NCBI RefSeq assembly: GCF_022829385.1
Contig: NZ_JAKSXX010000142.1
Location: 1 to 64,000 of the forward strand
Reading direction: 5' to 3'
DNA length: 64,000 bases
Origin: Methylobacterium sp. J-070
Lineage (GTDB): Bacteria > Pseudomonadota > Alphaproteobacteria > Rhizobiales > Beijerinckiaceae
Shown here: positions 1 through 8,665 of the stretch, piece after piece
Position numbering within the stretch: position 1 is the first letter of the stretch
Layout of the letters: every line of letters starts with the position of its first letter
Position numbers and translations under genes: made by a program
Notes under the pieces: model-generated
The model's database searches: none
Told to the model about the DNA's origin: nothing
What the model saw: the letters and a program-made list of their open reading frames with translations, nothing else

Positions 1-160
1 TGTCGGGAAGCGGGCGTCTCGTTGCCCATCCCGACCTCGGCGATCGTCAAGCCGGCGCGTCTATCTGCGCTAAGGATTGGCTTCGACTGCAAGGGGCCAT
101 ACGGCAGCCGGATCGAGCGCATTCGCATCAATGCCGACCCCGCGCCTCCCCCCGGTCTCA
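1..160. other. Left flank of a chimeric junction, origin unclear
   Basis: Frame 1 of the plus strand is open from base 1 to a stop at 193-195, but its last part reads through the adapter-like stretch, so only about 53 codons could be native. I do not recognise the peptide (it contains IGFDCKGPYGSRIERIRIN). It is not part of mmsB, which should occupy this place, so this flank was probably joined here artificially. It could be the end of some other gene of the same genome. Confidence 0.4.
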
Positions 161-193
161 GACCTCTCTCCCCACACGACGCTCCTCCGATCT
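161..193 (+). other. Illumina P5/TruSeq adapter-like sequence (assembly artefact)
   Basis: An ungapped comparison with the standard TruSeq read-1 adapter end gives 27 of 33 identical positions, including the blocks ACACGACGCTC and TCCGATCT. Three of the six mismatches are T-to-C changes and the other three are the first three bases. With two small insertions the similarity extends left to about 155. The reverse translation gives the peptide RSEERRVGRE, close to RSEERRVGKE, the known signature of adapter contamination in protein databases. The mmsB coding sequence begins exactly at the adapter's 3' end, as expected for an insert ligated to an adapter. Confidence 0.88.
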
Positions 194-255
194 AGGTTGG
201 CGGCGATCGGGCCGCCCATGTTGCCGGGACCGATGAACCCGATGGTCTGTGCCAT
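194..255 (-). pseudogene. mmsB: 3-hydroxyisobutyrate dehydrogenase, first 21 codons only
   Basis: From the ATG at 255 the peptide MAQTIGFIGPGNMGGPIAAN is the Rossmann dinucleotide-binding start of 3-hydroxyisobutyrate dehydrogenase (GxGxMGxPIAxNL). That enzyme oxidises 3-hydroxyisobutyrate to methylmalonate semialdehyde with NAD. The family is about 295 residues, but here the frame enters the adapter-like stretch after about 21 residues. The position directly after the hydrolase and acyl-CoA dehydrogenase genes fits a valine operon. I think the gene is intact in the organism and broken only in this assembly; a real truncation cannot be excluded from the sequence alone. Confidence 0.75.
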
Positions 256-316
256 CCCATTCCGCCCTTGGTGTTGATCGCCTTTCCGACCCGTCCCCTC
301 TTCCCGGGGCCCGACT

Positions 317-370
317 AGCCCCCCCACGCGCCCTCCCCCGCAGAGGGGGGAGGGAGGGCGCGGGTGGGAC
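317..370. repeat. GC-rich intergenic inverted repeat between mmsB and the hydrolase gene
   Basis: A C-run arm (about 323-338) and a G-run arm (about 351-369) form an imperfect inverted repeat around CCCGCAGAGGG. The arms resemble the C-rich/G-rich elements at 2637-2755, so it is probably one half of the same REP-like family. It could also act as an attenuating hairpin in the operon transcript. Confidence 0.5.
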
Positions 371-384
371 AAGGCGCAGCTTCA

Positions 385-1446
385 TCACACCACCCCCGTC
401 CGTGCCTTCGAAAAGACCGGCTCCGCCCGTTTCTCCAGCCACCGGGCGATCCGGGCCGGATCGACCGCCTCGAGGGTCGGCGGGTTCCAGCGCGGGGTCT
501 TGTCCTTGTCGATCACCGCGGCGCGGATGCCCTCGCGGAAGTCGCCCTCCGCCAGCAGCGCCAGCGAGGCGTGGAACTCGCGCTCCAGGCAGGCTTCCAG
601 GTTGGGCGCGCCCCGGCCGCGGCGCAGGAGGCAGAGTGTCAGGACAAGGCTCGACGGCGACTTGGCCAGCAGCGTCTCGTGGGTCGCCGCCGCGAAGGCC
701 GAGCCGTCCGCCGCGAGGGCCGACAGAATCTCATCGACCATGTCGAAGGCGAAGCAGCGGTCGATCACCGCCCGGTGCTCCGCCAGGGGCGCCGGGCCGG
801 GATCCCGGGCAACGCGCGCGATCACGTCGCGCACGCCGTCGTCCCCGGCATCCGGCGCCAGCGCCGAGAGGGCCTCGACGAGGCCGGGCAGCGCTGCGGA
901 CGGCACCATCGCATCGGCAAATCCGCACGATATCGCGTCGGCGGCGGCCACCGGCGCGCCGGTCAGGCCCAGATAGGTGCCGATCTCGCCCGGCGCCCGG
1001 GGCAGCAGCCAGGTGCCGCCGACATCCGGCAGGTAGCCGATGCCGGTCTCCGGCATGGCGACCCGGGAGCGCTCGGTGACGATCCGGTGAGCGGCGTGTC
1101 CCGCGAGCCCGACGCCGCCGCCCATGGTGATGCCGTCCATCACCGCCACGAACGGCTTGTCGTAGGCCGCGATGCGGGCATCCAGCCGGTACTCGTCCCG
1201 CCAGAACGCCTCGGCGAAGGCGGTCCCCGCGCTCTCGTACAGGCCGCGCAGGTCGCCGCCGGCGCAGAGACCGCGCTCGCCCTCGCCGGTGAGCAGCACC
1301 GCGACGATTCCGGGATCGGCGGAGAACCGGTCCAGCGCCCGGTCGATCGCCCCCACCATGCCGTGCGTCACGGCATTCAGGGCCTTCGGCCGGTCGAGGC
1401 GCAGGCGCCCGAGGGCGCCGACGCGCTCGACGATGACGTCGCTCAT
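385..1446 (-). CDS. 3-hydroxyisobutyryl-CoA hydrolase (enoyl-CoA hydratase/isomerase family)
   Basis: A 353-residue crotonase-fold enzyme, predicted to hydrolyse 3-hydroxyisobutyryl-CoA to free 3-hydroxyisobutyrate in valine degradation. Visible signatures are the oxyanion-hole segments GLCAGGDLRGLYE (59-71) and GITMGGGVGL (105-114), and the hydrolase-type MPETGIGYLPDVGGTW (131-146), where E133 and D141 are the conserved acidic residues. The length fits the bacterial HIBCH family (about 350), longer than simple hydratases (about 260). Its ATG overlaps the stop of the upstream acyl-CoA dehydrogenase by 4 bp (ATGA), so translation is probably coupled. The alternative label, an enoyl-CoA hydratase, is less likely given length and context. 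Confidence 0.9.
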   Translation of the reverse strand: MSDVIVERVGALGRLRLDRPKALNAVTHGMVGAIDRALDRFSADPGIVAVLLTGEGERGLCAGGDLRGLYESAGTAFAEAFWRDEYRLDARIAAYDKPFVAVMDGITMGGGVGLAGHAAHRIVTERSRVAMPETGIGYLPDVGGTWLLPRAPGEIGTYLGLTGAPVAAADAISCGFADAMVPSAALPGLVEALSALAPDAGDDGVRDVIARVARDPGPAPLAEHRAVIDRCFAFDMVDEILSALAADGSAFAAATHETLLAKSPSSLVLTLCLLRRGRGAPNLEACLEREFHASLALLAEGDFREGIRAAVIDKDKTPRWNPPTLEAVDPARIARWLEKRAEPVFSKARTGVV

Positions 1447-2588
1447 CGGCGTCCCCCGGTCAGCCCGCGGGCGATGATCACCCGCATGATCTCGTTGGTG
1501 CCTTCGAGGATCTGATGCACCCGCAGGTCCCGGACGATCTTCTCGACGCCGTACTCGGCGAGGTAGCCGTAGCCGCCGTGGAGCTGGAGCGCCTGGTTGG
1601 CCACCTCGAAAGCGGCATCCGTCACGTGGCGCTTGGCCATGGCGCAGAGCTGCGTGGCGGCCGGATCCTTGGCGTCGAGCGCGGCGGCGGCGTGGCGCAG
1701 GAAGGTGCGCGACACCTCCAGGCTGGTCGCCATGTCGGCGAGGCGGAACTGCAGGGCCTGGAAGTCGGTGAGCTTCGCCCCGAAGGCGCGGCGGTCGCCC
1801 ATATAGGCCAGCGCCTTGTCGAGGGCCGCCTGCGCACCGCCCAGCGAGCAGGCGGCGATGTTGAGGCGTCCGCCGTCGAGCCCGCTCATGGCGATCCGGA
1901 AGCCCTGGCCCTCGGCGCCCAGGCGGTTGGCGACCGGCACCCGGCAGCCGTCGAAGCGCACGGCCCGGGTCGGCTGGGCGTTCCAGCCCATCTTGCGTTC
2001 CTCGGCCCCGAAGGAGAGGCCGGGCGTGTCCTTCTCCACGACGACCGCCGAGATGCCCGCCGGGCCGGCCTCGCCGGTGCGGACCATGCAGACGTAGAGG
2101 TCGCTGGCGCCGGCGCCCGAGATGAACTGCTTCTCGCCGGTGAGCACGTAATCGTCGCCGTCCCGCGCGGCGCGGGTGCGCAGGGCCGCGGCATCGGAGC
2201 CCGAGCCCGGCTCGGTGAGGCAGTAGCTGGCGATCGTCTCCAGGCCCATCAGGGACGGGAGCCAGCGCCGGCGCTGGGTGTCGTCGCCGTAGGCGTCGAT
2301 CATCCAGGCGCACATGTTGTGGATCGACAGGAACGCCGCCACCGTCGGGCAGCCGGTGCTCAGCGCCTCGAAGATCAGGGTCGCGTCGAGGCGCGAGAGG
2401 CCGGAGCCCCCGACATCCTCGCGGACGTAGATGCCGGCCATGCCGAGCGCCGCGGCCGCCCGCAGGGTCTCCACCGGAAAGGTCTTGTCCCGGTCCCAGT
2501 CAAGGGCGTGCGGCGCGATGTGCTCGGCCGCGAATCCGAGCGCCATCTCGCGGATCGCGGTCCGGTCCTCGTCGAGCCCGAAACGCAT
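1443..2588 (-). CDS. Acyl-CoA dehydrogenase, probably isobutyryl-CoA dehydrogenase
   Basis: A 381-residue FAD-dependent acyl-CoA dehydrogenase. The flavin and substrate segments are clear: YCLTEPGSGSDAAALRT in the middle, FISGAGASDLYV, and near the C-terminus QALQLHGGYGYLAEY followed by ILEGTNEIMRVIIARGL, whose first Glu is the usual catalytic base of the short/branched-chain group. It lies between mmsA and 3-hydroxyisobutyryl-CoA hydrolase, which argues for isobutyryl-CoA to methacrylyl-CoA oxidation, the valine branch. A hydratase for methacrylyl-CoA is not seen here and would be supplied elsewhere. The ATG at 2588 gives the normal family start (MRFGLDEDRTAIREMA). Confidence 0.92.
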   Translation of the reverse strand: MRFGLDEDRTAIREMALGFAAEHIAPHALDWDRDKTFPVETLRAAAALGMAGIYVREDVGGSGLSRLDATLIFEALSTGCPTVAAFLSIHNMCAWMIDAYGDDTQRRRWLPSLMGLETIASYCLTEPGSGSDAAALRTRAARDGDDYVLTGEKQFISGAGASDLYVCMVRTGEAGPAGISAVVVEKDTPGLSFGAEERKMGWNAQPTRAVRFDGCRVPVANRLGAEGQGFRIAMSGLDGGRLNIAACSLGGAQAALDKALAYMGDRRAFGAKLTDFQALQFRLADMATSLEVSRTFLRHAAAALDAKDPAATQLCAMAKRHVTDAAFEVANQALQLHGGYGYLAEYGVEKIVRDLRVHQILEGTNEIMRVIIARGLTGGRR

Positions 2589-2636
2589 GGGCGTGGCTCC
2601 AAAGGTCAGAACAGGCGCGCCCGGAAGAGCAGGCAC

Positions 2637-2755
2637 TTCCCCTCCCCCTTGTGGGGAGGGGTCAGGGGTGGGGGTGGTGCAGACGGCACCGCTGCGCTTG
2701 ATCCTGCACCATCCCCACCTCCGGCTCCCCCCACAAGGGGGAGGAGAGACGGGCG
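2637..2755. repeat. Intergenic inverted-repeat doublet (REP-like)
   Basis: Two head-to-head copies of a C/G-run motif lie between mmsA and the acyl-CoA dehydrogenase. The left copy contains CTCCCCCTTGTGGGG and then GGGGTGGTGCAG (2641-2681). The right copy is its reverse complement (CTGCACCATCCCCACC and then CCCCACAAGGGGGAG, 2704-2753). The pair can fold as a long imperfect hairpin. It interrupts what is otherwise a tight operon and probably tunes transcript stability or readthrough. Confidence 0.7.
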
Positions 2756-2758
2756 GCG

Positions 2759-4255
<1,497 letters not shown>

Positions 4256-4338
4256 GCGCGCCTCCCTGTGGTGGGTTCGATTTTGGCCCAACCTAACAGG
4301 ATCGCTTGAGCGATAAAGCCGGATGCGCTTACAGCCGT

Positions 4339-4354
4339 TGTGCATCGATGCACA
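4339..4354. promoter_or_regulatory. 16-bp perfect palindrome, candidate LysR operator
   Basis: TGTGCATCGATGCACA is an exact palindrome in the divergent mmsA/LysR intergenic region, ending 14 bp before the regulator's ATG. LysR regulators usually bind dyads in such divergent promoters and autoregulate. The position makes this the best operator candidate in view, though the usual T-N11-A core was not established. Confidence 0.5.
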
Positions 4355-4368
4355 GCGGGAGTGCGGCC

Positions 4369-5277
4369 ATGGCCAAGACCGGGCCCAACTGGGACGATCT
4401 CCGGTTCTTCCTGGCGGTGGCGCGCACCGGCACCCTGAGCGCTGCCGCGGCGCGGACCGGCACCGAGCACACCACGGTCGGGCGCCGCATCCGCGGCCTG
4501 GAAGAGGGGCTGGGCGCCCGCCTGTTCCACCGGAGCAACCTCGGCTACGCGCTGACCGAGGACGGCGCGAATCTCCTGAGCGTGGCCGAGACCATGGAGA
4601 GCGCCTTCCTGTCGGCGAGCGCCGCCACGGAGGCGGCCCAGACGGTCTCCGGCACCGTGCGGATCGGCGCGCCGGACGGGTTCGGCAGCGTCTTCCTCGC
4701 ACCGCGGATGCATCGCCTCACGGCGCGCCATCCGGGCCTGGAGGTCGAGATCATGGCGACCGCCCGGATCTTCAGCCTGTCCAAGCGCGAGGCCGACATC
4801 GTCATCGGCCTGTCCGGCCCGCAGCAGGCCCGGGTGGTGGCGCGCCAGCTCACCGACTACCGGCTGTTCGTCTACGCGGCCGCGTCCTATGTCGCGGCGG
4901 CCCCGCCGATCACCGACATCGCGGCCCTCTCGGACCATCCCTTCGTCGGCTATATCGAGGACATGCTGTTCGCGCGCGAGCTGAATTATCTCGGCGCCCT
5001 CGGCCCCGCGGTGACGGCGCGTCTGCGCTCCACCAACCTCCTCGCCCAGGTCCATGCCACCCTCGGCGGCGCGGGCCTCTGCGTCCTGCCGGCCTTCATC
5101 GCGGCGGCCCATCCGGGCTTGGTGCCGGTGCTGCCCGGGGCGGTCTCGCTGACGCGCTCGTTCCACATGCACATCCACGAGGACCACCGGAAGGCCGCCC
5201 ATATCCGCGCGGTGGCGGGCTTCATCGCCGGCGAGGTCGAGGCGGCGGGCGCGCTGTTCGCCGGGCCGGCGGTGTAA
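4369..5277 (+). CDS. LysR-family transcriptional regulator, divergent from mmsA
   Basis: A 302-residue LysR regulator. The N-terminal winged helix-turn-helix (about residues 8-65) contains DDLRFFLAVARTGTLSAAAA and GRRIRGLEEGLGARLF. The rest is the periplasmic-binding-like effector domain. The ATG at 4369 is chosen because GGGAG sits 7-8 bp upstream and the in-frame extension (from 4306) adds non-family residues. Divergent placement next to mmsA suggests it controls the valine cluster, with a pathway intermediate as a plausible inducer. That assignment is inference from context. Confidence 0.88.
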   Translation: MAKTGPNWDDLRFFLAVARTGTLSAAAARTGTEHTTVGRRIRGLEEGLGARLFHRSNLGYALTEDGANLLSVAETMESAFLSASAATEAAQTVSGTVRIGAPDGFGSVFLAPRMHRLTARHPGLEVEIMATARIFSLSKREADIVIGLSGPQQARVVARQLTDYRLFVYAAASYVAAAPPITDIAALSDHPFVGYIEDMLFARELNYLGALGPAVTARLRSTNLLAQVHATLGGAGLCVLPAFIAAAHPGLVPVLPGAVSLTRSFHMHIHEDHRKAAHIRAVAGFIAGEVEAAGALFAGPAV

Positions 5278-5365
5278 GCGACGGCGGTTTCGCAGGATCC
5301 GGCGGCGCCCTAAGATCGGCCGCCTCCGGCAGGTCAGGACACGAGCCGGGTGTGAGGATCAAACG

Positions 5366-6529
5366 ATGGTCGCCTCGATCGCCCTGCCCCGGCTGATGCG
5401 CATCGGCGCCGGCGCCTCGCGGCTGCTGCCGGAGGTTCTTGGCCAGCTCGGCCTGTCGCGGCCGTTCGTGGTCACCGATCCCTACCTGGTCAGCAGCGGC
5501 CGGACCGAGACGCTGCTCGAGCGCCTGTCCAGCGCGGGGACCCGCGCGACGATCTTCTCCGAGACCGTGCCGGACCCGACCGTGGCGTCGGTGGAGGCGG
5601 CGCTCGCCGCCCTCCAGGCCGGCGACTTCGACTGCGTGGTCGGCTTCGGCGGCGGCAGCCCGATGGACACGGCCAAGGCCGTGGCGGTCCTCGCCCGCCA
5701 CGGCGGCCACATGCGCGACTACAAGGCGCCCCGCCAGCAGGACGCGCCCGGCCTGCCGATCGTGGCGATCCCCACCACCGCCGGCACCGGCTCGGAGGCG
5801 ACCCGCTTCACCATCGTCACGGATGAGACCTCCGACGAGAAGATGCTGTGCATCGGGCTGGCCTACCTGCCGGTGGCGGCGCTCGTCGACTACGAGCTGA
5901 CGCTCACGAAGCCCAAGCGGCTCACCGCCGACACCGGCATCGACGCCCTGACCCACGCCATCGAGGCCTATGTCTCGCGCAAGTCGAACCTGTTCTCGGA
6001 CGGGCTGGCACTGCAGGCGATGACGCTGCTGGCCCCGAGCCTGCGGCGGGTCTGGACCGATCCGGGCGACCGGGCGGCCCGCGAGGCGATGATGCTCGGC
6101 GCCACCCAGGCCGGCATCGCGTTCTCCAATTCCTCGGTCGCCCTGGTCCACGGCATGAGCCGACCGATCGGCGCGCATTTCCACGTCGCCCATGGGCTGT
6201 CGAACGCGATGCTGCTGCCCGTGGTCACGGCCTTCTCGGCCCCCGCCGCCATCGACCGCTACGCCGCCTGCGCCCGCGCCATGAAGATCGCCGCCCCGGA
6301 CAGCGACGACCGCTCGGCGGTCTCGGCCCTGGTGAAGGAACTCGAAGCGCTCAACGACGACCTCGACGTGCCCGGCCCCCGGGAATACGGGATCGACCCG
6401 GCCCGCTGGGAGGCGCTGCTCCCCACCATGGCGGCCCAGGCGCTCGCCTCCGGTTCCCCGGCCAACAACCCGGTGGAGCCCAGCGCCGACGAGATCGTGG
6501 CGCTGTATCGGCGGGTCTGGGCGGGGTGA
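5366..6529 (+). CDS. Iron-containing (group III) alcohol dehydrogenase
   Basis: A 387-residue Fe-ADH-family NAD(P)-dependent alcohol/aldehyde oxidoreductase. The N-terminal nucleotide-binding half carries the GGGSPMD signature (95-101) and PTTAGTGSEAT (136-145). The C-terminal metal half carries the expected ligands D193, H197 (GIDALTHAIEAY), H262 (VHGMSRPIGAHFHVAHG) and H276, all present, so the site looks active. Family length is about 385. The gene stands alone about 90 bp after the LysR gene, in the same direction, so the two could share a transcript. The substrate cannot be read from sequence; the 1,3-propanediol/butanol-type subgroup is closest. Confidence 0.92.
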   Translation: MVASIALPRLMRIGAGASRLLPEVLGQLGLSRPFVVTDPYLVSSGRTETLLERLSSAGTRATIFSETVPDPTVASVEAALAALQAGDFDCVVGFGGGSPMDTAKAVAVLARHGGHMRDYKAPRQQDAPGLPIVAIPTTAGTGSEATRFTIVTDETSDEKMLCIGLAYLPVAALVDYELTLTKPKRLTADTGIDALTHAIEAYVSRKSNLFSDGLALQAMTLLAPSLRRVWTDPGDRAAREAMMLGATQAGIAFSNSSVALVHGMSRPIGAHFHVAHGLSNAMLLPVVTAFSAPAAIDRYAACARAMKIAAPDSDDRSAVSALVKELEALNDDLDVPGPREYGIDPARWEALLPTMAAQALASGSPANNPVEPSADEIVALYRRVWAG

Positions 6530-6611
6530 GCCCGGGGGAAGCCAGGGCTGCGGAGACTGGCAATCCGCGCCGCGCGTAGCGACGTTGCGGTCACGACAGG
6601 AGCTGAAAGCC

Positions 6612-6875
6612 ATGGCGAGCGAGACGGTTGTTCGCGCCCGCATCGACGCTGCCGCGAAGGACCGTTTGGCCGAGGCCCACGAATCGATGGGCCTCTCGAT
6701 CTCGGACCCGATCCGGCTCCTGATGGTTCAGATCGCGGATGAGCAGCGCCTTCCGTTCGCCGTGAAGGTGCCGAACGCGACGGCGCGCGCAGCCCTCGCG
6801 GAACTCGATGCCGGGCAAGGCAAACGCGTCGCCGACGTCGACGCCCTGATGGCCGACCTGCATGCGGACGAGTGA
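6612..6875 (+). CDS. RelB/DinJ-family antitoxin
   Basis: An 87-residue protein with the ribbon-helix-helix N-terminus of RelB/DinJ antitoxins (SETVVRARIDAAAKDRLAEA, then MGLSISDPIRLLMVQIADEQRLPF). The C-terminus (VADVDALMADLHADE) would normally wrap the toxin. The ATG at 6612 is supported by AGGAG at about 6599-6603; the ORF is open further upstream but without family residues. The partner toxin frame starts inside its 3' end and is truncated (6862-6939), so the antitoxin appears orphaned and could act as a stand-alone repressor or serve another toxin. Confidence 0.87.
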   Translation: MASETVVRARIDAAAKDRLAEAHESMGLSISDPIRLLMVQIADEQRLPFAVKVPNATARAALAELDAGQGKRVADVDALMADLHADE

Positions 6876-6939
6876 ACGGTCGACCCAGTTCGATCGGGAC
6901 TTCAGGCGAACGGATATCAAACCCTCAGCCTCATCCTGA
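6862..6939 (+). pseudogene. Truncated YafQ/RelE-type toxin, first ~17 codons
   Basis: The ATG at 6862 overlaps the antitoxin end by 14 bp, the usual arrangement for relBE/dinJ-yafQ pairs. The frame reads MRTSERSTQFDRDFRRTDIK and stops after 25 codons. The stretch STQFDRDFRR is like the start of YafQ-family endoribonucleases, which are about 90 residues. Homology ends where the palindromic repeat at about 6929-7041 begins, so the repeat seems to have replaced the rest of the gene. No remainder of the toxin is visible on the far side. Confidence 0.6.
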
Positions 6940-7041
6940 GGTGCCCGCGTCAGCGGGCCTCGAAGGAGGGCTCCAGGGATCGCGAGACATCTAGAGGGCT
7001 CCTTCGAGGCCTCCGCTGCGCGCCGGCACCTCAGGATGAGG
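6929..7041. repeat. Palindromic intergenic repeat (REP-like, second family)
   Basis: The outer arms CTCATCCTGAGGTGCC (6930-6945) and GGCACCTCAGGATGAG (7025-7040) are exact reverse complements. The inner arms GGCCTCGAAGGAG (about 6956-6968) and CTCCTTCGAGGCC (about 6999-7011) also pair. The whole unit can fold into a long hairpin, a pattern typical of dispersed repeats in Methylobacterium and related genera. It sits at the point where the toxin frame is cut. Confidence 0.75.
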
Positions 7042-7166
7042 ATGAGAGTTGGATCGACGCTGTTGAACGGGCCTCTCCGCGCCGCTGTGCGCCACCGCCT
7101 GATCCGAGCGTAGCCTCGACACCTGGTACGGCGCGCACAGCGAAGTCTTCGGATAGTCCCGCGGCC

Positions 7167-8411
7167 CTACTTCGCCGCCGCGGTCAGCGGGCAGCCGCTC
7201 TCGGTCGGCGACGCGAAGGCCTCCTTGCCGGGGATGGTCGAGATCAGCTTGTAGAGGTCCCATTCGCCCTTCGACTCGGCGGGCTTCTTGACCTCGAACA
7301 GGTACATGTCGTGCACCATGAGGCCGTCGGGCTGCACGACGCCGCCATGGGCGAAGACGTCGTCCACCGGCAGCGCCTTGAGTTTGGCGTTGACCGCGTC
7401 GGTCTCGTCGGTGCCGGCCGCCTTCACGGCCTTCAGGTAGGACAGGACCGCCGAGTAGGTGCCCGCCTGGATCATGTTGGGCATCCGGCCGGTGCGCTTC
7501 ATGTAGCGCTGGCCGAAGGCGCGCGTCTCGTCGTTGGCGTCCCAGTACCAGCCCTCGGTGAGGGTCAGCCCCTGCGCCACCTTGAGGCCGAGGCCGTGCA
7601 CCTCCGACAGGGTGAACAGCAGCGCCGCGAGCTTCTGGCCGCCCTCGACGATGCCGTACTCGGCCGCCTGCTTGATCGCGTTCGAGGTGTCGAGCCCGGC
7701 ATTGGCGAGCCCGATCACCTTGGCCTTCGAGCCCTGCGCCTGGAGCAGGAACGAGGAGAAATCCTGGTTCGACAGCGGGTGCCGGACGCTGCCCACCACC
7801 TTGCCGCCGTTGGCGGTCACCACCCGGCTGGTGTCGGCCTCCAGCGCCGAGCCGAAGGCGTAGTCGGCGGTGAGGAAGAACCACGTATTGCCGCCCGCCC
7901 GGGTCAGCGCGCCGCCGGTGCCCACCGCCAGCGCCCGCGTGTCGAAGGCCCAATGGTAGCCGTAGGGCGTGCAGGCCTTGCCGGTGAGGTCGCTGGTCGC
8001 CGCCCCCGTGGTGATGGTGATCTTCTTCTTCTCCTTGGACAGGCCCTGGACCGCCAGCGCCACCGAGGAGGTGGTCAGCTCCATGATCGCGTCGACGCCG
8101 TCGCGGTCGTACCATTGCCGGGCGATCGCCGAGGCGATGTCGGGCTTGTTCTGGTGGTCGGCCGTCAGGACCTCGATCGGCACGCTGCCGATCTTCCCGC
8201 CCATGTCCTCCACGGCCATGCGGGCGGCCTCGACCGAGCCCTGGCCGCCGTACTCGGCGTAGAGGCCGGACTGGTCGTTGAGGATGCCGATGCGCACCGC
8301 GTTCCCGGAGAACGCCCCCGCGCCGCCGCCCTGCGCCAGGGCCGGGGCGGCGCCGACCGACGTCCCGGCGAGGGCCGCCGCCAATACCGCACCGCCGAAT
8401 GTCCTGATCAT
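7167..8411 (-). CDS. ABC transporter solute-binding protein, branched-chain amino acid/amide type
   Basis: A 414-residue periplasmic binding protein of the Leu/Ile/Val-amide receptor family. The Sec signal peptide is residues 1-27 (AALAGTSVGAAPALA, then QGG). The mature part starts VRIGILNDQSGLYAEYGG and has the family's two-lobed layout (ADYAFGSALEADTSRVV in the first hinge region, AGTYSAVLSYLKAVKAAGT late). It would capture a small organic solute for an ABC importer, but no permease or ATPase genes are adjacent, so it is an orphan receptor. The ligand is not predictable from sequence; alcohol- and aromatic-degradation loci in this group often carry such proteins. Confidence 0.88.
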   Translation of the reverse strand: MIRTFGGAVLAAALAGTSVGAAPALAQGGGAGAFSGNAVRIGILNDQSGLYAEYGGQGSVEAARMAVEDMGGKIGSVPIEVLTADHQNKPDIASAIARQWYDRDGVDAIMELTTSSVALAVQGLSKEKKKITITTGAATSDLTGKACTPYGYHWAFDTRALAVGTGGALTRAGGNTWFFLTADYAFGSALEADTSRVVTANGGKVVGSVRHPLSNQDFSSFLLQAQGSKAKVIGLANAGLDTSNAIKQAAEYGIVEGGQKLAALLFTLSEVHGLGLKVAQGLTLTEGWYWDANDETRAFGQRYMKRTGRMPNMIQAGTYSAVLSYLKAVKAAGTDETDAVNAKLKALPVDDVFAHGGVVQPDGLMVHDMYLFEVKKPAESKGEWDLYKLISTIPGKEAFASPTESGCPLTAAAK

Positions 8412-8586
8412 GTCGCTCCCCGGCTTACCAGACCGCTTCTCAGGCGGCTCGAGAGGCAGAATAGGTCACGCGGACGTGCCAGGCCACGGCGAGGCGCGCC
8501 CGGATGCTGAAGGATCGCGCCCGTTGTGACGGGTCGCCGGACAGGGGCCCGCTTTCAAGCAGTCGCGCCGGGGAAGTTATAATGGC

Positions 8587-8594
8587 TTAACCAT
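8587..8594 (+). promoter_or_regulatory. cpaB: CtrA-type site upstream of the pilus operon
   Basis: TTAACCAT, a known alphaproteobacterial CtrA recognition octamer, lies 72 bp before the cpaB start. A perfect TATAAT is at 8578-8583 and a CcrM-type GANTC site (GAATC) at 8603-8607. In Caulobacter the pilus genes are CtrA-regulated, which makes a functional site plausible. Confidence 0.5.
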
Positions 8595-8665
8595 AATTAC
8601 ACGAATCCGCGGGCAGGTTCGGGTCATGGGCGGCAATTCAGCCGCCTCCCGCGCGTGTTCAGGCG

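Noticed and set aside
249-1515. Long plus-strand frames opposite the 3-hydroxyisobutyryl-CoA hydrolase gene
   Set aside because: Shadows of the real minus-strand genes, rich in Arg/Pro/Ala with no domains.
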